DNA of 64,000 nt from Bradyrhizobium monzae (GCF_021458635.1 NZ_JAIRDQ010000007.1:124001-188000); one strand, 5' to 3'; positions 26,956 to 36,261 are shown, counted from the stretch's first letter. Notes: a model not told the origin generated them from the letters alone. Translations and numbers: made by a program.

Positions 26956-27789
26956 GTGGTTTTGGGAATTGTCCCGCAGCATTGGCGGGTTTCGGTGTGT
27001 TGCGTCGGCCTCCTTGCCGCCGCGCTTTGTCCCGGCATGGCTCAGGCCGGTGAATGCCCGTCGCCGCAATCGGAGATCGCGACCGATCGTCCTGACGTGA
27101 CCAATTCCAGCCTGGTCGTGCCTGCCGGCACCATCCAGATCGAGAACGGCCTCAACACGTCCGGCCAGACCGCCGGCAAAGGCTTTGACGGCAGCAACAG
27201 CCGTCTCCGCTTCGGCGTCGCGCCATGCCTCGAAGTGCTGGTCGATGTTCCCAGCTATGTCGGGCGGTTGACCGGCATGGTCGAGACCGGTTTCACCAAT
27301 GTCACCCCCGGCGTGAAATGGCAGGTCAGCGGGCTGCCTGAGCCCGCAAACCTCTCGGTGGTAGCAGGCGTCGGCCTGCCAACCGGCACGACGGGGATCG
27401 CCGGTGCTGGCTTTCAGCCCTATCTGCAATTCCCCTGGTCCTACGAGCTCGGCGGCGGCTGGGGCATCAGCGGCATGTTCACGAGCTTCTTCCGCCCGTC
27501 GGATCTGCCCAATCACCAGACCAGCGAGGCGACCTTCGCGATCGAACGGAAGGTCAGCGAGAAGCTGGCGCTGTTCGCCGAATATGTCGGTGACTACCCG
27601 TCACGCGGCGCGAGCACGGCGCTCTTCAATGTCGGCGGTGGCTATCTCTTGAGCCGGACCGAGCAAATCGATTTCCATTTGGCCTTCGGCCTCAACCGGA
27701 ATTCGCCGGATTACATCATCGGCGTCGGCTATTCCTACCGCTGGGACAACGTCATCGGCACGGCAACGCGACCGGTGCTTCGGCATTGA
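26956..27789 (+). CDS. Outer-membrane-type beta-barrel protein (MetA-pathway phenol degradation family-like)
   Basis: A protein of about 277 residues. A signal peptide (about 1-33, ending GMAQAG) leads into alternating polar/hydrophobic strands typical of a beta-barrel; the mature N-terminus SEIATDRPDVTNSSLVVPAG is the hallmark of the MetA-pathway phenol degradation/transporter family. Terminal residues SYRWDN and TRPVLRH complete the barrel. These proteins are thought to be outer-membrane channels for organic compounds. No ATG fits; GTG 26956, preceded by GAAGAG, is chosen, with a TTG at 26962 as alternative. It is divergent from the aldolase. Confidence 0.72.
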   Translation: MVLGIVPQHWRVSVCCVGLLAAALCPGMAQAGECPSPQSEIATDRPDVTNSSLVVPAGTIQIENGLNTSGQTAGKGFDGSNSRLRFGVAPCLEVLVDVPSYVGRLTGMVETGFTNVTPGVKWQVSGLPEPANLSVVAGVGLPTGTTGIAGAGFQPYLQFPWSYELGGGWGISGMFTSFFRPSDLPNHQTSEATFAIERKVSEKLALFAEYVGDYPSRGASTALFNVGGGYLLSRTEQIDFHLAFGLNRNSPDYIIGVGYSYRWDNVIGTATRPVLRH

Positions 27790-27823
27790 CGTGCGTGCTG
27801 TGAGCCGTACGTGCGCGAGCGGC

Positions 27824-28789
27824 TCACACCTTCAGCAGCCGCACGCGCGTGCCCCAGGGATCGATCGCCTCGACACCATCCGCAAGCGCCGTGACTTTCC
27901 CGCCGCCGTTGCGCAGCCGTTCTTCCTGCGCGGCGAGCAGCTCCTGTTTCTCCGTCACCAGCGAAAACCAGGCGAGCCCGGTCATGGCGTCGTCGCGCTG
28001 GCCGGCGCCCTGGCTCTGCCAGACGTTCATGCCGAGATGGTGGTGATAGCGGCCCGACGACAGGAAAGCCGCGCCGTTGCGGCTGCGGGTCGGGTCGAGG
28101 CCGATCGTGCCGTGGTAAAAACTCTGCGCCTGCGCGAGATCGCCGACGCGCAGATGCATGTGGCCGACGCGCAGGCCGTCCGGCGCGCTGGCATAGTCGC
28201 TGACGCGGGTATTGGTCAGCGACAGCAGGTCGGGAATGTTGAGCTCGTCGGCCGCCATCTTCACGCTGCCCTCGCTCCATTGCCATTGCGAGGGATCGCG
28301 ATCTGCATAGACCTCGATGCCATTGCCTTCGGGGTCGTCGAGATAGACGGACTCACTGACGAGATGATCGGCAAAGCCCGACAGCGAGACCCGGTGCGAG
28401 GCGGCATGCACCAGCCAGCGCGCGAGGTCCTTTCGCGACGGCATCAGGAAGGCGGTGTGATAGAGGCCGGCGGCGTTGCGGGGCTCGATCGCGGCGTCGG
28501 GACGGCCTTCCAGCACCAGCAGCGTGATACCGGCAGTGCCGAGCCTGGCCGCGGTGCCTGAGCGCTCCATCACGGTGAGGCCGATCACGTCGCGGTAGTA
28601 GTCGGCGACCTTGTCGAGATTTTTCACCCGAAGGGTCACCATGCCGACCCGCATCGGCGTCCGGCTGGCATAGGTCGGCCCGCCGCCTTGCGGATTGCCC
28701 TCGGCGTGCGCGGCAGCCACGGCCGCGATCGCGAGCGAGCTGGCGCCGGCGAGTTGAAGCAGGGTCCGGCGGGTGAGGTCGATGGTCAT
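27824..28789 (-). CDS. Exported VOC-superfamily protein, two domains (extradiol dioxygenase-like)
   Basis: A 321-residue protein. The N-terminus has a Tat-like signal (TRRTLLQLAGASSLAIAA) ending near AHAEG. Two vicinal-oxygen-chelate domains follow (about 45-165 and 185-320). Metal-ligand candidates are His in GMVTLRVKN/YHTAFLMPS, Glu in NGIEVYADRD, His in VGHMHLRVGDL and YHHHLGMNVWQ. The layout resembles catechol 2,3-dioxygenase-like proteins of the YwbC/CatE type, which are normally cytoplasmic; export through Tat suggests a cofactor-loaded periplasmic enzyme. Substrate unknown. Transcribed alone, tail to tail with the outer-membrane-type gene. Confidence 0.78.
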   Translation of the reverse strand: MTIDLTRRTLLQLAGASSLAIAAVAAAHAEGNPQGGGPTYASRTPMRVGMVTLRVKNLDKVADYYRDVIGLTVMERSGTAARLGTAGITLLVLEGRPDAAIEPRNAAGLYHTAFLMPSRKDLARWLVHAASHRVSLSGFADHLVSESVYLDDPEGNGIEVYADRDPSQWQWSEGSVKMAADELNIPDLLSLTNTRVSDYASAPDGLRVGHMHLRVGDLAQAQSFYHGTIGLDPTRSRNGAAFLSSGRYHHHLGMNVWQSQGAGQRDDAMTGLAWFSLVTEKQELLAAQEERLRNGGGKVTALADGVEAIDPWGTRVRLLKV

Positions 28790-28969
28790 CGGTCAGGGCT
28801 CGCTGAAATCCTTGAGGCCATATGGCACAATTTAGCGGTTGCTACACGTTCCCGTGAGCGGCTCCCAATCACATGTTCGTCGGCCGTGGCCTAGGGAGGA
28901 CTGGCCACCCGGCCAGTTTCGCAATGGCCCGTGACATCCCAGATTGTGGACAGCTTACAGGAGCCTTCC

Positions 28970-29836
28970 ATGACCGAGTTCACACCTCTTACGTCGCTGT
29001 CGTCCGCGCTCGCGGATGTCGTGGCGCGCACCGCACCGTCCGTCGTCTCCGTGCATTCGCATCGTTCGCGCTCAACCGGCTTCGTCTGGAAACCCGGCCT
29101 GATCGTGACCGCTGACGAGGCGCTGGCCGACGAGGGCGAGGTCCAGATCGTCGTCGCCGACGGCAGCACGGCCGCTGCCACGATTGTGGGCCGTGACCAC
29201 ACCACCGACATCGCGCTGCTGCGCGCTGATATCAATATCGCCCCGGTCAAGCTGGCCACGACGGTCCCTGCCCTCGGCACGCTGTCTGTCGTGGTCGCCA
29301 GCAGTCGCGATGCGCCGAGCGCGGCGCTCGCGATGGTGTCGATTTCAGGCAAGGGCTGGCGCTCCTTGCGCGGCGGCGAGATCGATGCCCGGGTCGAGCT
29401 CGATGTGCGCCTGCGTCCGAACCAGGAAGGCGGCCTTGCCCTCGATGCCTCCGGCGAGGCTTTCGGCATGACCGTGCTCGGACCGCGGCGGGTGCTGGTG
29501 ATCCCGACGGCGACGATCGAGCGCGTCGCGGCGCAGCTCGAGACGCGCGGCCGCATCGCCCGCGGATATCTCGGGCTCGGACTGCAGCCGTTGCGGCTCG
29601 ACGACGGCATCGGCGCGATGGTGATGAATGTCGACAAGGCAGGTCCGGCGGCCGCAGCCGGCATCCGCCAGGGCGACGTGATCGTGGCGGTCAACGACCA
29701 GAAGCTCTCCGGCGTGCGCGCGCTGTTGCGAACATTGGGACCCGCAAGCGTCGGCCAGGTGGTTGATGTCGCGGTTCGCCGCGGCGGCGAGCCTGTCAGC
29801 TTCAAGGTCACGATCGGCGAGAGGCCGGAGGCGTGA
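28970..29836 (+). CDS. HtrA-like PDZ protein with destroyed catalytic triad (pseudoprotease)
   Basis: A 288-residue protein aligning with the trypsin-like and single PDZ domains of DegP/HtrA. The segment matching VLTNNHV reads IVTADEA, so the catalytic His is Glu50. The Asp is kept (D80 in TTDIALL). The segment matching GNSGG reads NQEGG, so the nucleophilic Ser is Glu153. It cannot be a serine protease. The PDZ domain (about 195-285: GYLGLGLQPL, AAAAGIRQGDVIVAVN) is intact. There is no signal peptide, so it is probably cytoplasmic and binds peptides or a partner. ATG 28970 has AGGAG 7 bases upstream. It overlaps the next gene by GTGA, coupling it to a LuxR-type regulator. Confidence 0.82.
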   Translation: MTEFTPLTSLSSALADVVARTAPSVVSVHSHRSRSTGFVWKPGLIVTADEALADEGEVQIVVADGSTAAATIVGRDHTTDIALLRADINIAPVKLATTVPALGTLSVVVASSRDAPSAALAMVSISGKGWRSLRGGEIDARVELDVRLRPNQEGGLALDASGEAFGMTVLGPRRVLVIPTATIERVAAQLETRGRIARGYLGLGLQPLRLDDGIGAMVMNVDKAGPAAAAGIRQGDVIVAVNDQKLSGVRALLRTLGPASVGQVVDVAVRRGGEPVSFKVTIGERPEA

Positions 29837-30204
29837 GCGAGGACAACGCACCCGAGATCGTGCTGTCCCTGGAGATCGACGATCCTGCGCTGGCCGACCG
29901 CCTCGCGACGCTGCTCGGCAGTGTCGCGGGGCTTCGCCTTGCCGCCCCCGGGGAGACCGCCAATGCGAGCGTCGTCGCGCGCGATCCGCGCGTCATGCCG
30001 GAAGACATCGCGCTGACGCAGCGCGAGCTCGACGTGCTGGCGCTGATGGCGGAAGGCGCCTCCAACAAGTTGATCGCGCGGCAGCTCAACATCTCCGTGC
30101 ATACCGTGAAATTCCACGTCGGCTCCCTGCTCGACAAGCTGGATGCCACCGGCCGCACCGATGCGGTCGCGCATGCGGCGCGGCGTGGCGTGATCGAGCT
30201 ATAG
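29833..30204 (+). CDS. Minimal LuxR-type helix-turn-helix regulator without receiver domain
   Basis: A 123-residue protein. The C-terminal half (about 55-120) is a standard LuxR/NarL DNA-binding domain: LTQRELDVLALMAEGASNK, then LIARQLNISVHTVKFHVGSL. The N-terminal 50 residues are too short for a receiver and contain no phosphoacceptor Asp pocket. Its GTG start lies inside the stop of the pseudoprotease gene, so the two proteins are made together and may interact. Its 3' end overlaps the convergent histidine kinase gene by 6 bases. Target genes unknown. Confidence 0.85.
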   Translation: MSEDNAPEIVLSLEIDDPALADRLATLLGSVAGLRLAAPGETANASVVARDPRVMPEDIALTQRELDVLALMAEGASNKLIARQLNISVHTVKFHVGSLLDKLDATGRTDAVAHAARRGVIEL

Positions 30205-31269
30205 CGCGATCGGGAAGCTGAGCTGGACGGTCAGGCCCGGCGCGTTGTCATGCAGCGCGATCTCGGCGCCGTGGAGGCGCGACACCGCCGCGACCAGACT
30301 CAGGCCCAGGCCGTTGCCGGGCGTATAGCGGCTCTGCTCGAGCCGGTAGAAGCGCTTGAACACATGGTCATGCCGATCCGCGGCAATGCCCGGACCGTCA
30401 TCGGCGATGGCAATCGTCGCGCTGTCCCCGGTATTGCGGCAGGTCACCGTGACCTTTCCGCCCGGGCGGCCGTGCTTGATCGCGTTGTCGACGAGATTGG
30501 CGATGGCATCGAACAGCAGGTCGCGATCGCCGGTCACGGCGACCTCGCGGTCACCGCCGAGACTCAGTCGCGTCGCGACCTGCTCGGCGGCGGCGTCGTA
30601 GAGCTCGACGACCTCGCCGGCAATCTCGGCAAGGTTGAGCGCGCGAAACGCGCTGCGGCGGGCGCGGGTCTCGATCTCCGAGATCCGCGTGATCGAGGCG
30701 AACATGCCGAGCACCGCATCGAGATCGGCGATGGTGTCGCCGATCAGCGATGCATCGGCTGCACTGTCGCGCTCGTGGTGATAGGCCTTTTCCAGCCGGC
30801 CGCGCATGCGCGTCAGCGGCGTGCGCAGATCGTGGGCGACATTGTCGCTGACCTGCTTGACCTCGCCCATCAGCGTCTCGATGCGATCGAGCATCTGATT
30901 GAGGTTTTCGGCGACGCGGTCCCACTCGTCGTGGCTGCCGCGCAGGGGAATGCGCCGGTCGAGTCCGGACAGCATGATGGCGCGGCTGGTGGCGTTGATC
31001 TCCTCGATCCGCCCGACCGTCCGCCGCGTCACCAGCACGGCGGCGACGCCTGCCAGCACCACGAGCAATACCGCGACCGCGATCATCGCAAGCTCGAGCA
31101 TGGCGATGAAGCCGCTATGGTCGCCGATATCGCCGACCCGGCTCCGCACATAGGCGAGCGTGCCGAAATAGACGTACACCATGATCGCCGCGACGATCAG
31201 GCCAAAAATCGCGATCGCGATCAGCGCCAGGCGGAAGGTCGAGGAACGAAGCGTGTCAGCCAGGAGCAC
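30199..31269 (-). CDS. Sensor histidine kinase (EnvZ/HPK1-like)
   Basis: A 356-residue membrane kinase. Two transmembrane helices (about 12-34 and 58-80) frame a very short periplasmic loop of about 24 residues, suggesting membrane-state or intramembrane sensing. A HAMP domain (about 82-133) is followed by the phosphoacceptor His146 in NVAHDLRTPLTR and the ATPase domain with NLVDNAIKH, ADDGPGI and GNGLGLSLV. It overlaps the end of its response regulator gene by 14 bases, so the pair is co-translated with the regulator first. Confidence 0.92.
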   Translation of the reverse strand: MLLADTLRSSTFRLALIAIAIFGLIVAAIMVYVYFGTLAYVRSRVGDIGDHSGFIAMLELAMIAVAVLLVVLAGVAAVLVTRRTVGRIEEINATSRAIMLSGLDRRIPLRGSHDEWDRVAENLNQMLDRIETLMGEVKQVSDNVAHDLRTPLTRMRGRLEKAYHHERDSAADASLIGDTIADLDAVLGMFASITRISEIETRARRSAFRALNLAEIAGEVVELYDAAAEQVATRLSLGGDREVAVTGDRDLLFDAIANLVDNAIKHGRPGGKVTVTCRNTGDSATIAIADDGPGIAADRHDHVFKRFYRLEQSRYTPGNGLGLSLVAAVSRLHGAEIALHDNAPGLTVQLSFPIAL

Positions 31270-31948
31270 GGAGGCAATATCCGATGCCGCGGATGGTGTG
31301 GATCAATGGATAGGCCTGCGCATCGTCGACCTTGCGACGGACGCGTCCGACATAGACGTCGATGATGTTCGTGGAGGGATCGAAATGCAGGTCCCAGACA
31401 TGCTGGAGCAGCATCGCGCGCGAGACCACGCGCCCCTCGTTGCGCACGAGATATTCGAGCAGCTGGAATTCGCGGGGCAGCAACGGAATCTTGCGGCCGC
31501 GGCGGCTGGCGTTGCGCGCGATCAAATCGACCGCGAGATCGCCGACGCGCAAAATGGTTTCCTTGGCGATGGTCTCGCTGCGGCGGCCGAGTGCCTCGAG
31601 GCGCGCGAGCAGCTCGACGAAGGAGAACGGCTTGACGAGATAATCGTCGCCGCCAGCGCGCAAGCCCCGCACGCGGTCGTCGACCTCGCCGAGCGCGGAG
31701 ATGATCAGGAAGGGCGAGGCAACGCCGTCGTCGCGCATTTGCCGCATCACGGCGATGCCGTCGATATCGGGCAGCATGCGGTCGATGGTGATCACGGCAT
31801 AGTCACGCGCAACGCCATGGCTGAGGGCTTCACGGCCCGTGGCGGCGAGGTCGACGTCATAGCCTGAAATCGTCAACTCCTCGACGAGCTGGCCTGCGGT
31901 TTCCGGATCGTCCTCGACGACGAGGATGCGACGGTGGCCTCCGGTCAT
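31256..31948 (-). CDS. OmpR-family response regulator
   Basis: A 230-residue two-component regulator. The receiver (1-115) has the acidic pocket VVEDD, phosphoacceptor Asp56 in VITIDRMLPD, and Lys in LVKPFSF; the winged-helix domain (about 130-228) has LLPREFQLLEYLVRNEGRVV and the conserved STNIIDVYVGRVRRKVD. It is upstream of and overlapping the kinase. The target regulon is unknown; the adjacent pseudoprotease/LuxR operon or the Gly-rich gene are candidates. Confidence 0.92.
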   Translation of the reverse strand: MTGGHRRILVVEDDPETAGQLVEELTISGYDVDLAATGREALSHGVARDYAVITIDRMLPDIDGIAVMRQMRDDGVASPFLIISALGEVDDRVRGLRAGGDDYLVKPFSFVELLARLEALGRRSETIAKETILRVGDLAVDLIARNASRRGRKIPLLPREFQLLEYLVRNEGRVVSRAMLLQHVWDLHFDPSTNIIDVYVGRVRRKVDDAQAYPLIHTIRGIGYCLRAPG

Positions 31949-32045
31949 GACAAACTCCGCGCGACGATCGCCACCAGACTATCCCGTTCCGGGGCAGAGC
32001 GGAACCACCCGGTGGCGATCGCGACAATGGTGCGGTCCGGCGATG

Positions 32046-32624
32046 CTAGTACCAACTATCCCCGCACACATTGACCCATTGCCACCCATAGGGCGTCAAG
32101 CTCCTGCGCCAGCAGCCGTCGTCGTAATAATTGGCGTAGTAGAACGGCGCGCCGATGAAGGCGAACCGGTGGAAGCGATGATGGCGGAAGAAGAAGGCAT
32201 GGCGGCCGATGAACGGCCTGCCGTGCCAGCCGGCGCCGGCGAAACGCGGCCCGAAGGCCGCGCGGGTCGCCAATGGCGCACCGGCAAAGCGCGGCCCAAA
32301 GGCAGCGTGGGCCGCCATCGGCGAGCCGGCGAAGCGGGCGCCACCGAAATGAGCACCGCCCATGCCGCCGAAATGCATGCCGCCGCCCATACCACCGACG
32401 TGCATGCCACCGAAGCCACCGGCGTGCATTCCGCCCATGCCGCCACCACCGAAATGACCGCCGCCGAAGCCGCCGCCGCGCCCGCCACCGCCGCCGCCCA
32501 TGCCGCCGCCGTGACCACCACCTCCACCGCCCCCGCCTCCACCTCGGGCGAGCACGGGCGAAGCGAGCGCCATCACCGCTGCGATCGTCGCTGCAGTGAG
32601 ACCTTTGAGAAGCCTGTTGTTCAT
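32046..32624 (-). CDS. Exported Gly/His/Met/Phe-rich low-complexity protein
   Basis: A 192-residue protein. A signal peptide (1-26, ending SPVLARG) is followed by a Gly run and about 60 residues of GGMGGMHAGGFGGMHVG-type repeats, then AFGPRFAGAPLATRA-type repeats, and a C-terminal globular segment with two Cys (DDGCWRRSLTPYGWQWVNV, then CGDSW). The last segment is shared by many small rhizobial exported proteins. High His and Met content hints at metal binding but no function is known. A stem (GTGCGGC/GCCGCAC at 32643-32665) lies in its leader just before the GGAGG ribosome site. Confidence 0.7.
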   Translation of the reverse strand: MNNRLLKGLTAATIAAVMALASPVLARGGGGGGGGGGHGGGMGGGGGGRGGGFGGGHFGGGGMGGMHAGGFGGMHVGGMGGGMHFGGMGGAHFGGARFAGSPMAAHAAFGPRFAGAPLATRAAFGPRFAGAGWHGRPFIGRHAFFFRHHRFHRFAFIGAPFYYANYYDDGCWRRSLTPYGWQWVNVCGDSWY

Positions 32625-32745
32625 CGAACCATCCTCCTTGCAGTGCGGCGGTGACCGCGCCGCACGAGGACGCTCAGATGAGAAGAAGGAGGGCTCTCCT
32701 TCAACTTACAAATGCGCCAGATTCTGACGCGGGTGTTAGGGAGGG

Positions 32746-35088
32746 CTACGCCCGCTTGCCGCCATTCTTCTCCGCAGCACGGCGCATCGCCTCGGCGAGG
32801 GCTCCGCCGCCGCCACCGCTGGAAGAGTCCTGCTTGCGCGGCGCTGATGACGTCATGCGGTTGGTGTTGCGCGCTTTGTCGCGCTGCATGCCGGGGGCGT
32901 CCTTCTTGGCGCCGACCTCGTCGTCGAGACGGAGTGTCAGCGAGATGCGCTTGCGGGCGACCTCGAAGTCCAGCACTTTCACCTTGACGATGTCGCCGGG
33001 CTTCACCACCTCGCGCGGATCCTTGATGAAGGTTTTCGACATCGCCGAGATGTGCACGAGGCCGTCCTGGTGCACGCCGATGTCGACGAAGGCGCCGAAG
33101 GCGGCGACGTTGGTCACGGTGCCCTCGAGGATCATGCCCTTCTGGAGATGCTTGATCTCCTCGACGCCCTCCTTGAACACCGCGGCCTTGAACGCCGGAC
33201 GCGGGTCGCGGCCGGGCTTTTCCAGCTCGCGCAGAATGTCGGTGACGGTCGGCAGACCAAAGGTCTCGTCGACGAAATCCTTCGGCTTCAGCGTACGAAC
33301 GACCTCGCTGCTGCCGATCAGCGCCTTGATGTCGCTCTTGGTGGCGCTGAGAATCCGGCGCACCACCGGATAGGCTTCCGGATGCACGCCGGAGGCATCG
33401 AGCGGATCCTCGCCACCGAGAATGCGCAAGAATCCGGCGCATTGCTCGAACGCCTTCGGACCGAGTCGCGGCACCTCCTTCAGCGCCTTGCGCGACTTGA
33501 ACGGGCCATTGGCGTCACGGTGCGCCACGATGCTCTGGGCAAGACCCGAGCCGACGCCCGACACGCGCGCGAGCAGGGGCGCCGACGCGGTGTTGACGTC
33601 GACGCCGACTGCGTTCACGCAGTCTTCGACCACCGCATCGAGCGATTTGGCGAGCTTGGCCTGGCCGAGATCGTGCTGATACTGGCCGACGCCGATCGCC
33701 TTGGGCTCGATCTTGACGAGCTCGGCGAGCGGATCCTGCAGACGGCGGGCGATCGAGACCGCACCGCGCAGGGTGACGTCGAGGCCCGGCAACTCTTCCG
33801 AGGCGAAAGCGGAGGCGGAATAGACCGACGCGCCGGCTTCCGACACCACGATCTTGGTCATTTTCAGCTCGGCGAGGCCCTTGACGAGATCGCCGGCGAG
33901 CTTGTCGGTTTCACGCGAAGCTGTGCCGTTGCCGATCGCGATCAGCTCGACCCGGTGCTTGATCGCAAGCTTGCCGAGGATCGCGAGCGCCTCGTTCCAC
34001 TGCCGCTGCGGCTCGTGCGGATAGATCACGGCGGTGTCGACCACCTTGCCGGTCGCATCGGTCACGGCGACCTTGACGCCGGTGCGGAAGCCGGGATCGA
34101 GCCCCATGGTGGCGCGGGTGCCGGCGGGCGCCGCCAGCAGGAGGTCGCGCAGGTTCGAGGCGAACACGCGCACGGCCTCGGTCTCGGCCGCGTTCCACAG
34201 CCGCATACGCAAATCGATGTTGAGATGCACCTGGATCTTGGTACGCCAGGCCCAGCGCACAGTGTCGATCAGCCAGCGGTCGCCGGCGCGCTTGAGGTCG
34301 GCGATGCCGAACCGCTTCATGATCTTCAATTCATAGGCGCCCGGGACGCCCGCAGGCGGCACTTCCGCCTCGGCTTGAATCTGGAGATCGAGAATCTCTT
34401 CCTTCTCACCGCGGAACATCGCGAGGATGCGGTGCGACGGCAGCTTGGTCAGCGGCTCGGAGAAATCAAAATAGTCGGCGAATTTTTCGCCCTCGGTCTT
34501 CTTGCCTTCGCGCACCTTGGAGGCCATGCGCGCATTGGTCCACATCTCCTCGCGCAACACGCCGATCAGATCGGCGTCTTCGTCGAAGCGTTCGACCAGG
34601 ATGGCGCGGGCGCCATCGAGTGCGGCCACGGCATCCGCGACGCCCTTCTCGGCGTTGACAAAACCTTCGGCGACCACCTTTGGATCGTTGCCGGACTCCG
34701 CGATTAGCTGATTGGCGAGCGGTTCGAGACCGGCCTCCTTGGCGATCTCGGCCTTGGTGCGGCGCTTCGGCTTGAACGGCAGGTAGATGTCTTCCAGGCG
34801 CGCCTTGCTGTCAGCGGCGAGAATGGAGGCCTCCAGCGCGGCATCGAGCTTGCCCTGCTCGCGAACTGATTCGAGGATCGCCTTGCGGCGGTCTTCCAGC
34901 TCGCGCAGGTAACCCAGGCGCTCCTCCAGGGTGCGCAATTGCGCGTCGTCGAGCGCACCGGTCGCTTCCTTGCGGTAGCGCGCGATGAAGGGAACCGTGG
35001 CGCCGCCGTCGAGCAGCGTCACCGTCGCCTCGACCTGCTCCGCCCGTACCCCAAGCTCCTGCGCAATTTTCTGGTTGATATTTGCCAC
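32746..35088 (-). CDS. tex: Tex-family RNA-binding transcription accessory protein
   Basis: A 780-residue Tex protein: N-terminal helix-turn-helix-like region, YqgF/RNase H-like domain (about 325-450, with ATMGLDPGFRTGVKVAVTD), helix-hairpin-helix region (about 500-570, LLARVSGVGSGLAQSIVAHR) and an S1 RNA-binding domain (about 650-720, GMILEGTVTNVAAFGAFVDI). Length is normal, with a short Lys/Arg/Ser-rich tail. Tex is a conserved nucleic-acid-binding protein linked to transcription and toxin gene expression in several bacteria. Monocistronic; the large repeat-filled gap lies upstream. Confidence 0.93.
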   Translation of the reverse strand: MANINQKIAQELGVRAEQVEATVTLLDGGATVPFIARYRKEATGALDDAQLRTLEERLGYLRELEDRRKAILESVREQGKLDAALEASILAADSKARLEDIYLPFKPKRRTKAEIAKEAGLEPLANQLIAESGNDPKVVAEGFVNAEKGVADAVAALDGARAILVERFDEDADLIGVLREEMWTNARMASKVREGKKTEGEKFADYFDFSEPLTKLPSHRILAMFRGEKEEILDLQIQAEAEVPPAGVPGAYELKIMKRFGIADLKRAGDRWLIDTVRWAWRTKIQVHLNIDLRMRLWNAAETEAVRVFASNLRDLLLAAPAGTRATMGLDPGFRTGVKVAVTDATGKVVDTAVIYPHEPQRQWNEALAILGKLAIKHRVELIAIGNGTASRETDKLAGDLVKGLAELKMTKIVVSEAGASVYSASAFASEELPGLDVTLRGAVSIARRLQDPLAELVKIEPKAIGVGQYQHDLGQAKLAKSLDAVVEDCVNAVGVDVNTASAPLLARVSGVGSGLAQSIVAHRDANGPFKSRKALKEVPRLGPKAFEQCAGFLRILGGEDPLDASGVHPEAYPVVRRILSATKSDIKALIGSSEVVRTLKPKDFVDETFGLPTVTDILRELEKPGRDPRPAFKAAVFKEGVEEIKHLQKGMILEGTVTNVAAFGAFVDIGVHQDGLVHISAMSKTFIKDPREVVKPGDIVKVKVLDFEVARKRISLTLRLDDEVGAKKDAPGMQRDKARNTNRMTSSAPRKQDSSSGGGGGALAEAMRRAAEKNGGKRA

Positions 35089-35300
35089 GCGAGAATCCCT
35101 TTATATCCAAGCACGCGACGCAAACCGAAATCCGGCCGCGGGACGCCGCTTATGGACCAACCGAGGTTGATTCATCAAGGTGCGGCGCGCAACCGTCGAC
35201 AGGGGATTTTTTTGTCGAACCGATGCGATCTCGCCACAATCGTGGGGATGCCGGTGCATCCGGGGCGCGACGTGAGGTTCGGCGCATACTCCCTCCGCGT

Positions 35301-35380
35301 CGTCATTGCGAGCGCAGCGAAGCAATCCAGAATCCCTCCGCGGAAAGACTCTGGATTGCTTCGCTGCGCTCGCAATGACG
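35301..35380. repeat. Dispersed palindromic repeat, GTCATTGCGAGCGCAGC type (copy 3)
   Basis: Nearly identical to the copy at 12619-12697: CGTCATTGCGAGCGCAGCGA to AATCCAGAATCCC, then CTGGATTGCTTCGC to GCTCGCAATGACG. The 29-base arms are perfect apart from one position. It sits in the gap upstream of tex. Confidence 0.92.
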
Positions 35381-35477
35381 GAGTATGGGGCAATGGCGTC
35401 ACTATTCCAGTTGAAATTTCAACCTGCAGACACAGCTTCGCACTCTCGCGGCGTAGTCCGCCCGAGTTCTGCTCTCC

Positions 35478-35960
35478 GCTTCACGCCCTCAACAGAAAGG
35501 GCGCAGGGAAGGCCGGGTGCCGGCTGGCACCCGCGGTCTGCTGCGCGAAAATGTAGCGCAAAGAGACCGCACAGCAGCATACAGGTGTAGCCGAACACAC
35601 GGCCTTCCCTGCGCAGTGGTCGGACGGCTTATGCCGTGCTCTCCCGGGAGCCGAATTCCTTCTGGCCTCCCTCACCTCACGGAATTCGCCGACACCGGGC
35701 CGGTTGGCGCCGATGCCGCTTCCGCAAGACTTGGCCGTAGCGACGACGGCCGGGACCACACGGTTTTGCCGTACGCGAGCATCCGGCTTCGCCAAACGGC
35801 TTCGCCGGACAAGTCCCGCTTCGCCCAAAGGGCGTTACGGGCATCGAGCGCCGTTCGTACAACGCGGCTTGCGAGTCGCTCACGGGGCTCGGCTCAATCC
35901 ACTGCCCTGCCCTGCGCCTCACATCCGCGACGGCACCGCTCGCGTCCACCGCAGCCTGAT
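35478..35960. repeat. Long intergenic dispersed-repeat-like element
   Basis: About 480 bases with no convincing gene. Six-frame translations show Arg/Ser/Pro-rich, low-quality peptides such as GAGKAGCRLAPAVC, a string I recall from many spurious small proteins annotated in Bradyrhizobium and relatives, which implies a multi-copy DNA element rather than a gene. It contains local palindromes (GGCTTCGCCAAACGGCTTCGCC near 35787-35808). Together with flanking repeats at 35301 and 36132 it fills the 35089-36346 gap; 35961-36131 is AT-richer and featureless apart from a short ACCGAATTTCGGT dyad. Confidence 0.5.
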
Positions 35961-36131
35961 CCGCGGCTCGTGACGACGTACGACCGCCCCTTTTCGCCGG
36001 ATCAGGATGGGCGACACGTACGACAAAACCGAATTTCGGTAAAGCGGAATATTTTGTTTCGGATTGATTGACCCAGCGATCGTGTTTTGCGCGGCGGGCA
36101 ACGCAAGCGCTTGTGACCGCCTCTCGTAATC

Positions 36132-36261
36132 CGTCATCCTGAGGTGCGAGGCGCGGGGTGCAGCGCGCCCCGCGAGGAGCCTCGAAGGATGAACGGCCCG
36201 GATGCAGCCGGGCTGTCGCCCTTCGAGGCTCGCCGAAGAGGCGAGCACCTCAGGGTGACGG
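36132..36261. repeat. Dispersed palindromic repeat, GTCATCCTGAGGTGC type
   Basis: The left arm CGTCATCCTGAGGTGCGAGG is mirrored by GCGAGCACCTCAGGGTGACG on the right; inner arms GAGCCTCGAAGGATGAAC and CCCTTCGAGGCTCGCC pair as well, and CCCGGATGCAGCCGGG forms a central hairpin. It ends 85 bases before the ring-opening amidohydrolase gene and may shape its leader. Confidence 0.88.

Noticed and set aside
35481..35949. Several overlapping open frames of 90-180 codons in the gap upstream of the ring-opening enzyme
   Set aside because: They occur on both strands in a repeat element, lack ribosome sites and have no coherent protein character.
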